A DNA stretch of 64,000 bases from NCBI RefSeq assembly GCF_000376885.1, contig NZ_AQXR01000011.1, forward strand, positions 434,001-498,000. Direction: 5' to 3'. This stretch comes from Alloscardovia criceti DSM 17774. GTDB taxonomy: Bacteria > Actinomycetota > Actinomycetes > Actinomycetales > Bifidobacteriaceae. Below are positions 57,794 to 64,000 of this stretch, piece after piece; the stretch's first letter is position 1, and the number at the start of each line of letters is the position of its first letter. Under the pieces are notes generated by a model, which worked only from the letters and a program-made list of their open reading frames with translations, searched no databases and had not been told where the DNA came from. Position numbers and translations under genes: made by a program.

Positions 57794-59194
57794 ATGAGCA
57801 GTACCTCTCCAGTGCAGCAGACTTCTGCACAATCCACGAGTAGCGCTTTGCGCCAGTTGGATGGAAAGATTTCATTTTGGGCTGGCATTCCTTTCGGCGT
57901 CCAGCATGTATTGGCTATGTTTGTAGCCAATCTGGCCCCTATCGCCATCGTGGCCGGCGCCGCAAATTTGCCGGCCGATCAAACAGAGTGGATTATTAGC
58001 TCCGCACTGTTAGCGGCCGGTCTGGGCACCTGCTTGCAGCTGTATCCTTTGTGGCGCATTGGCGGCCGTCTGCCTATCGTCACCGGTATTTCCTTTACCT
58101 ATGTGGCCGCAGCCTCTGTTATTGCTGCCGACCCTCAGCTGGGCTATGGCGCCGTGGTGGGCGCGGTTATCGCCGGCGGTTTTATCGAGCTGATTCTCGG
58201 CTTGACAGCGCAGTATTGGAAGCGTTTTATCAACCCGATTGTGTCTGCAGTCGTCGTCACCACTATCGGTTTTTCATTGCTTTCCGTGGGTGCTACGTCT
58301 TTTGGGGGCGGTTCAGGTGCTGAAGATTTCGGTTCGTGGCAAAATCTTACTGTTGCCACGATTACGTTAGTGGCCTGCTTGGCATTCCAAGTCTTAGCTA
58401 AAGGTGTGGCAAAGCAACTTTCTGTGCTTTTCGGCTTGGTATTTGGCTATATCGTTGCACTGATTTTTACTTTTAGCGGTCTGGCACCTCATATGGTGGA
58501 TTTCAGCAAGTTTGAAGGTTTGAGCTTCTTTTCGCTGCCACATATAGCCCCAATGATGCCGTTTGGCATTAAATTCGATGTAAATGCCATCGTCACCTTT
58601 GCACTGCTCTACGTGGTGTCCTCTGTAGAAGTGCTGGGAAATACATCCTCCCTGACACAGGTTGGCTTTAATAGGAATCCCACCGACCGTGAAACGGCTG
58701 GCGCCATTGCCGGTGACGGTTTTATCTCCACGGTGGCGGGTTTCTTTGGCGCTTTGCCTTTGACCTCCTTTGCACAGAATGTGGGACTCGTAGCCATGAC
58801 GAAGGTGGTCAATCGCAAGGTCATTCTCTCCGGTGGCATCATTTTGATCCTCACCAGCTTCTTCCCGGGTTTTGCGGCTGTATTTAATTCGCTGCCTCAA
58901 GCAGTTCTGGGTGGATGCACCATTATGATGTTTGGTTCCATCGTATTGGCGGGTATTCAGATGATTGCGAATGCAGGATTCTCACAACGCAATATCACGA
59001 TTGTGACTTTGGCTTTGACTATCGGTATCGGTTTTACTCAGGCTAACGGTATTTTCCACAACTTCCCTCAACTTTTCCAGTCCGTTTTCTCCAATGCCAT
59101 TGCCATCGCTTTCGTAGTCGCTTTGGTGCTCAGCTGGGTGCTTCCAGATGAAAAGCATTTCTTGAGCAATTCCACAGATGCAGAGAGCAAGTAG
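57794..59194 (+). CDS. pbuX: Xanthine permease (NCS2/NAT family)
   Basis: 466 residues, 14 membrane segments. PFGVQHVLAMFVANLAPIAI, the substrate glutamate region SSVEVLGNTSSLTQVG and the C-terminal half motif PLTSFAQNVGLVAMTKV-NRKV place it in the purine (xanthine/uric acid) branch. It supplies xanthine for Xpt. The ATG at 57794 follows an AAAGAGA site; an ATG 21 bp earlier is possible. Confidence 0.9.
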   Translation: MSSTSPVQQTSAQSTSSALRQLDGKISFWAGIPFGVQHVLAMFVANLAPIAIVAGAANLPADQTEWIISSALLAAGLGTCLQLYPLWRIGGRLPIVTGISFTYVAAASVIAADPQLGYGAVVGAVIAGGFIELILGLTAQYWKRFINPIVSAVVVTTIGFSLLSVGATSFGGGSGAEDFGSWQNLTVATITLVACLAFQVLAKGVAKQLSVLFGLVFGYIVALIFTFSGLAPHMVDFSKFEGLSFFSLPHIAPMMPFGIKFDVNAIVTFALLYVVSSVEVLGNTSSLTQVGFNRNPTDRETAGAIAGDGFISTVAGFFGALPLTSFAQNVGLVAMTKVVNRKVILSGGIILILTSFFPGFAAVFNSLPQAVLGGCTIMMFGSIVLAGIQMIANAGFSQRNITIVTLALTIGIGFTQANGIFHNFPQLFQSVFSNAIAIAFVVALVLSWVLPDEKHFLSNSTDAESK

Positions 59195-59215
59195 TTCGGC
59201 ATTCCTGATATAGAG

Positions 59216-59247
59216 AACGCGGCTGTGATTTTCACTGCCGCGTTTTT
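59216..59247 (+). terminator. Terminator of the xanthine permease gene
   Basis: AACGCGGC-TGTGA and TCAC-TGCCGCGTT arms with a short T loop are followed by TTTTT. Confidence 0.85.
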
Positions 59248-59249
59248 CT

Positions 59250-59498
59250 TTAGTCGCCGAAAGGGACTTCTTCAAATCGATAGGTCTGCTCTACATCCGG
59301 GTACTTGTGCTTATCGACCGGGGATAAAAACATCTCCACAGGTCTCGCCCACAACGTCCTATCTCCGTACAATTTCCGGTAAATAACCAGTGAGCCTTCG
59401 GTTTCACTATCACGTGCCACAGCTTCCACGTAATAATAGTTGCCCTTAAAATGTTTGTACACGCTGTGCAGTTGGAGTGTACGAACCACCTCGCCCAT
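59250..59498 (-). CDS. DUF1653 domain protein
   Basis: 82 residues. The DUF1653 core YKHFKGNYYYVEAVARDSET with GSLVIYRKLYGDRTLWARP is complete. These are small beta-rich proteins of unknown function. It is downstream of the broken MFS gene on the same strand. Confidence 0.9.
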   Translation of the reverse strand: MGEVVRTLQLHSVYKHFKGNYYYVEAVARDSETEGSLVIYRKLYGDRTLWARPVEMFLSPVDKHKYPDVEQTYRFEEVPFGD

Positions 59499-59523
59499 GG
59501 AAAACCTCCGCTTCTATGCCTGT

Positions 59524-60768
59524 CTATGCTTGAAGAGTGCTTAAACCAAATTTATTCAGTCGGATCACTTGCCACGCACACCACGCGTTGAAAATGACCA
59601 CGCCAGCCATGGCCCACGCGAAGGACAGCGTTGGCACACCATCGCCATACATCGAACCATACAATACCGGACCTAGCGAAGCGATGAAATACCCGGCCGA
59701 CTGAGAAATGCCGGAAATATCCGCCGTATCTGCCGAAGTTAAGGTCTTTATTGGGTAAAAAGTCAGCACCATCACAAACAGCGAGGTGAAGAAAATGCAG
59801 GATACGATGGAGAAGAGATACCAGTACGAGGTGCCCAAAACGGCGTGGAATCGAAACAGCACGATGACAATGAGCTGAATGCTCGTAATACCAGCAAGAT
59901 AGAGCACGTGATATCTGCGCCTGGTACGCGCCACGAAAAAAGGGATAATCATGGATACCGGAAGACCAATGAAATTAAAGACCACCATAATGATGGAATA
60001 ATGCATCGGCGACACCGACGCCGCAGCTACCATACTAGGAATCCATGCGCTCAGGGTATAGCTCAAGAACGATTGACCGCCAAACATGCCTATAAAAAGC
60101 CAGGTGCGTTGATCCTAGAGGAATCTCAACTTTGCATGTTTTCTCGGCTCCTGTGAACCCGATACCAGCATGTCAGGGAGCACAAAGGTGAGAAGCATAG
60201 GAATGCCCGCCATCAGCACCATAATCCAGAGCATACTATGCCAGCCAAAAAGCTTAGACATAAGAGGCGAAAGCGTAACAAGCACGATAGCCCCCACCAC
60301 CATGGCAGCGGAGTACGCAGTGGTGAAAATGCCCGGCTTATCGCTGAATTTTTCGGATACCACGGTAGGCATGCAAATATTGAGGATGGCAATGCCCGCG
60401 CCCACTAAGGCCGTGCCCACAAGCAGGGTTTCCCATGTCATGGCGACTCTCAGCAAGCAACCGATGAAGAGCACAATCGACCCTATGCGCAAGGTTTTTG
60501 TCAATCCGAGCTTTTCCACAATGCTGGACACAAATGAAGAGAACAGTACAAACATGAGCAGAGGCAGACTGGTAACAATGCCGAAATTGCCAGGATTTCG
60601 ATGCATTTCCTGAGCCATCGGCTCGACATATAAGGGCAAAACGACAATCGGTGCGCGCATAATGGCACCGATGAGCACGAGAAAAATCGCAATAATGCTA
60701 CGCTCATGTACGAAGGTCTTACGAAATTGCGCGCGTTTTGTCCTCATCGTCTTCTTAACTCTCCCCAT
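59524..60768 (-). pseudogene. CynX/NimT-like MFS transporter interrupted by an amber codon
   Basis: Two open segments (60768 to 60115 and 60087 to 59524) lie in the same frame and together encode one 12-helix MFS protein of about 414 residues. They are divided by a single TAG at 60115-60117: LRFL, stop, DQRTWLFIGMFGG. A one-base change from CAG (Gln) would explain it. The first part carries helices 1-6, the second helices 7-12. No frameshift is needed. It may be a recent nonsense mutation, phase variation, readthrough or a sequencing error. Confidence 0.8.
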
Positions 60769-60865
60769 TTAGACACGTCTGTGCCATGTACCCGCCGGTT
60801 GTGATGAAACAGAACACCGTTCTTCTGAACAGGGTTACTGAGCAATCCCCCTACAGAACCGCGCT

Positions 60866-61861
60866 CTAATACTCCCGCGCAAAGTTAAACACATGCTTAT
60901 CCGGAGCACCGTTCATCACAAACGAGTCAAGATTAGCAAGAAATGCCTGCAACACGCGCTGGGCATATAAATCGCTATAGCCGGCCGTATGCGGCGTAAT
61001 GATGACATTATCTAGAGTCCACATAATATTATCTGTATCCAAGGGTTCCTCTTCGAAAACATCCAAAGCAGCACCCGCGATGCTATTGTTTTTCAACGCA
61101 TCCACAAGGTCACTCTGTACGGTGCTTTTACCACGGCCCACATTGATGTAGTAGGCACTACTTTTCATGTGGGCAAAGAAATCTTTATCCACACTGTTTT
61201 CAGTTTCTCGTGTCAGCGGCAGCGCATTAACCACGAAATCTGCCTGCGCGAGGGCTTGCGTACCATGACCGGTGGCATGTACCTCATCAAAATGCTCCGC
61301 CTTGTGTCCGTTATGATTAATACCTACCGTGGTCATGCCAAAGGCGTGCGCAAGGCGAGCTACTTCCCTACCAATTTCGCCGGTGCCGAGCACAAGCAAA
61401 CGCTTTTCCGTAAGCTCGGTCCATCCACCGACGAGTTTCCACGTATGCTGAGCCGCGTAACGCGTATGCTGATGCAGCTGACGCACAAACATCAGCATAT
61501 ATGCCAGAACTTGCTGCGCGATATTTTGAGAATTGCTCCCACTGCCCGTGGTAATAACTACTGACCTGTCCCGGAATTGGTCCTTTGGCACATAATCCGC
61601 ACCAGCACTCCACAATTGAATCCATGCAATGCGCGATTCGGGCAATTTAACAGCCTCAAGAACCGCCGCATTCCACCCAATGAGTACATCACATTCCGCC
61701 AGCTCTCGCGGATCTAATTCCACCGTGGACACGGGGTGAACTTCCTGTGCATGAGCATGTGGGATGAAGGTGCGCAATTCAATGCCTGATTTGGAGGCTA
61801 GCACAGATAAATCCTTATCATCCAAGGGAATAATTACGCCGATAATAATTGGAGTGTTCAT
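60866..61861 (-). CDS. D-isomer specific 2-hydroxyacid dehydrogenase
   Basis: 331 residues. The NAD-binding motif VLGTGEIGREVARLAHAFGM lies near residue 145. Catalytic residues are Arg in NALPLTRETENSVD, Glu in LDVFEEEPLD and His in ITPHTAGYSD. It reduces or oxidises a 2-keto/2-hydroxy acid; the substrate is unknown. The ATG at 61859-61861 has GAGGATGA upstream; a GTG 12 bp earlier is an alternative. Confidence 0.9.
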   Translation of the reverse strand: MNTPIIIGVIIPLDDKDLSVLASKSGIELRTFIPHAHAQEVHPVSTVELDPRELAECDVLIGWNAAVLEAVKLPESRIAWIQLWSAGADYVPKDQFRDRSVVITTGSGSNSQNIAQQVLAYMLMFVRQLHQHTRYAAQHTWKLVGGWTELTEKRLLVLGTGEIGREVARLAHAFGMTTVGINHNGHKAEHFDEVHATGHGTQALAQADFVVNALPLTRETENSVDKDFFAHMKSSAYYINVGRGKSTVQSDLVDALKNNSIAGAALDVFEEEPLDTDNIMWTLDNVIITPHTAGYSDLYAQRVLQAFLANLDSFVMNGAPDKHVFNFAREY

Positions 61862-62051
61862 CGTCATCCTCACCTGAGCTTAGTTGCTCAATTTCACACT
61901 GTTTTCTACGTAGCGCCATCTGCGCAGAACCATATTTCCTACGTCTTGCACCTCTATTATGAAACGGGTTTATGACGGAACTGCCCCATGTGTTTTGTGG
62001 ATGTTTATCGGTACACTTCTCAAGCCTGTCCAGTGCCACTTACGGGCCACA

Positions 62052-62531
62052 CTATTTGTGATACGCCTGATGATGAATAATTCTAAAGGAACGATAAATT
62101 TGTTCGCTCAGCACTACGCGAGCCAGTTGGTGTGGCAATGTAATACGCCCAAAGGATATGAGTGCCTGAGCACGAGCTTTTACCTCCGGTGCAAGTCCCA
62201 ACGAGCCACCGATAATGAAGGCGATTTTGCTGTCTCCACGCAATGCACAGTCATTGATTTTCTCAGCTAAGTCTTCACTAGTGACGAGTTTGCCTTCAAT
62301 AGCCAAAGCCACTACATAGTCATCGCGCACAATTTTATCCAAAATGCGTGCGCCCTCTTTCTCCAGAATGATTGCTTCTTCTTTAGCACTCGCATTATCG
62401 GGTGTTTTTTCATCGGCAACTTCGATAATGTCAAAATTGCAGTATGCGTGCAGCCTTTTGGCGTACTCAGCTATGGCTTGTGTCCAATATTTTTCTTTCA
62501 GCTTACCGACACAAATAATTTTAATCTTCAT
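62052..62531 (-). CDS. rlmH: 23S rRNA (pseudouridine1915-N3)-methyltransferase RlmH
   Basis: 159 residues, normal RlmH length. It has the SPOUT knot FIIGGSLGLAPEVKARA and ends SEQIYRSFRIIHHQAYHK. It methylates the pseudouridine in helix 69. The ATG at 62529-62531 follows TTGAGGAA. It is divergent from the amylase gene. Confidence 0.97.
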   Translation of the reverse strand: MKIKIICVGKLKEKYWTQAIAEYAKRLHAYCNFDIIEVADEKTPDNASAKEEAIILEKEGARILDKIVRDDYVVALAIEGKLVTSEDLAEKINDCALRGDSKIAFIIGGSLGLAPEVKARAQALISFGRITLPHQLARVVLSEQIYRSFRIIHHQAYHK

Positions 62532-62609
62532 TTCATTCCTCAAAGGTGCCTCAGCATCATAGAGTATACTAGTGCTGGGTTTAGAGTACCGTTTATCGCT
62601 CCTATCCGG

Positions 62610-62635
62610 TGGATATATCAAGGGTTATATATCCA
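62610..62635. promoter_or_regulatory. Inverted repeat upstream of the alpha-amylase gene
   Basis: Perfect 9-bp arms TGGATATAT and ATATATCCA with an 8-bp spacer lie in the rlmH/amylase divergent region. It may be an operator, but no regulator is adjacent in the window. Confidence 0.4.
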
Positions 62636-62817
62636 AGAACATCAGGGAACTCAAGACAGGGTTACGACTATGCTCTACGGACGATTCTTAGCAGAATGTT
62701 ATCAAGTTCATAGTATTTTTCGCTTTATTTTCAGCTCATTCCCAGCTTCATGAATATTATGTGTAACGGACTAACCTCCACTCACGTGTGATCTTGAAAT
62801 AAATGGAAGGAAAACAT

Positions 62818-64000
62818 ATGGAAAATGGGGTTATGCTTCAAGCTTTCGAATGGAATACTCCTGCAGACCATAAACATTATCAGTGCCTGACAAAGGCGGC
62901 TGACCATTTAGCTTCTCTGGGTTTTACCGGTATTTGGATGCCGCCGGCAGGTAAAGGCACGTCTGGCACGGATGTGGGTTACGGAAATTATGATTTCTGG
63001 GATTTGGGCGAATTTGACCAAAAGGGTTCTATCCCGACAAAATATGGTACACGTGCGGAATTAGAAGAATGTATCCGTGCTTTTCATAAAAATAATGTCA
63101 AAGTTTACGCAGATATGGTTTTTAACCATAAAGGTGGGGCAGACGAGACCGAGCTATTTGAAGCTGTTATGGTCAATGCTGATGACCGCACCGAAGATAT
63201 CAGTGAAGCTCATAATATCGAGGGGTGGACCAAATTCACCTTCCCTGGACGTCATGGAAAATACTCTCAATTCGAATGGAATTTTAACCATTTTACGGGC
63301 GTAGATTACGATGATTTAACGAAGACCAAGGCCATTTTCAGAATTCTGGGCGATGGCAAGTATTGGGCCGCAAATACGGATGATGAATACGGTAATTTTG
63401 ACTATTTAATGAACGCGGACATAGATCACAGCCATCCCGATGTGCTCGATGAGTTGATGCGCGTCACGCATTTTATGATTGATGAGATTGGGGTGGATGG
63501 CTTCCGCTTTGATGCGCTCAAACATATGTCCTCCGATTTTATCGATCACTTATCCGCGGATATCATGGCCGAAAAGCCGGATTTTTATTTCGTTGGAGAG
63601 TATTGGAAGGATGATGAAGGCACCATTAGCCATTATCTGGATAATACGAATTATAAGGTCGATCTTTTTGATGTGCCTTTACATTTCAACCTTTCACAGG
63701 CTTCCTTGGATCCTGAGTACGATTTGCGCACCATTTTTGATGGCTCGTTGGTGCAAGAATATCCTATGAGTGCGGTTACCTTTGTGGATAACCACGATAC
63801 TCAGCCGGGTGAGGCTTTGGAAAGTTGGATTGATGACTGGTTTAAGGATTTGGCGTATAGTCTGATCTTACTGCGCCGTGATGGTTATCCTTGCGTATTT
63901 TGGGGCGATTATGCTGGCATTCCAACCATGAAATACCCGGGCATCCGCGAGTCTTTGGAAAAAATGATGTATTTGCGCACGCATCTGGCCTATGGTGAGC
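62818..64000 (+). CDS. Cytoplasmic alpha-amylase, GH13 (3' end cut by window edge)
   Basis: 394 residues are visible, without signal peptide. GH13 regions: YADMVFNHKGG (I), GFRFDALKH with the nucleophile Asp (II), FVGEYW with the acid Glu (III) and FVDNHDTQ (IV). The start MENGVMLQAFEWN and length are typical of GH13 subfamily 5 enzymes (AmyS/AmyA type) that degrade malto-oligosaccharides. GGAAGGA precedes the ATG at 62818. Confidence 0.95.
   Translation, partial: MENGVMLQAFEWNTPADHKHYQCLTKAADHLASLGFTGIWMPPAGKGTSGTDVGYGNYDFWDLGEFDQKGSIPTKYGTRAELEECIRAFHKNNVKVYADMVFNHKGGADETELFEAVMVNADDRTEDISEAHNIEGWTKFTFPGRHGKYSQFEWNFNHFTGVDYDDLTKTKAIFRILGDGKYWAANTDDEYGNFDYLMNADIDHSHPDVLDELMRVTHFMIDEIGVDGFRFDALKHMSSDFIDHLSADIMAEKPDFYFVGEYWKDDEGTISHYLDNTNYKVDLFDVPLHFNLSQASLDPEYDLRTIFDGSLVQEYPMSAVTFVDNHDTQPGEALESWIDDWFKDLAYSLILLRRDGYPCVFWGDYAGIPTMKYPGIRESLEKMMYLRTHLAYGE

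Overview
The window looks like chromosome of a moderate-GC member of the Bifidobacteriaceae (inference). Supporting signs are a shikimate kinase/3-dehydroquinate synthase fusion next to aroC and aroQ, the order HIT-phoH-ybeY-corC-era, a sufB-D-C-S-U-T operon, a three-gene proton-translocating transhydrogenase, and an xpt/xanthine permease pair. No phage, insertion sequence, transposase, rRNA operon or CRISPR array was found. One tRNA gene (Leu, anticodon GAG) is present.

Layout. 1-8.7 kb: a truncated MarR regulator with a probable operator, an ABC ATPase, a membrane protein, hemW, lepA, rpsT, an orphan AbiEi-like/nuclease-fold protein and a small EamA transporter. 8.7-14.4 kb: a carbohydrate island with a GPH sugar symporter, a DUF5060-type glycosidase, a TetR regulator and an MFS transporter. 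Probable TetR operators lie in front of the glycosidase and the MFS gene. 14.8-24.5 kb: ilvE, rplY, pntB-pntAB-pntAA, an acyl-CoA ligase, a Gfo/Idh dehydrogenase and era. 24.5-33 kb: corC, ybeY, phoH, HIT, rsmE, an EamA transporter, tRNA-Leu, a SpoU methyltransferase and uraA. 33-45.8 kb: the suf operon, pyrG, threonine aldolase, aroQ, aroKB and aroC. 45.8-57 kb: an orphan prepilin peptidase, mltG, ruvX, alaS with two small upstream genes, a histidine phosphatase, a holin-like protein, rpsD and pcrA. 57-64 kb: xpt, a xanthine permease, DUF1653, an MFS gene broken by an amber codon, a D-2-hydroxyacid dehydrogenase, rlmH and the start of a cytoplasmic alpha-amylase.

The most unusual feature is a family of dispersed intergenic inverted-repeat elements. 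Two roughly 21-bp arms (TTTTGGGCAAAAATGACCA and its reverse complement) flank an interior with no visible sequence conservation. Nine of the ten well-paired copies have exactly the same end-to-end length, 79 bp. The tenth is 124 bp, and there are a few solitary or oddly arranged arms. Fixed geometry with a random interior suggests DNA sites recognised in pairs, or a structured element, rather than an ordinary terminator or a decaying transposon. I do not recognise the family.

Start codons were chosen by ribosome-binding site and family alignment from memory. Where the upstream reading frame runs open without support, the shorter gene is reported.
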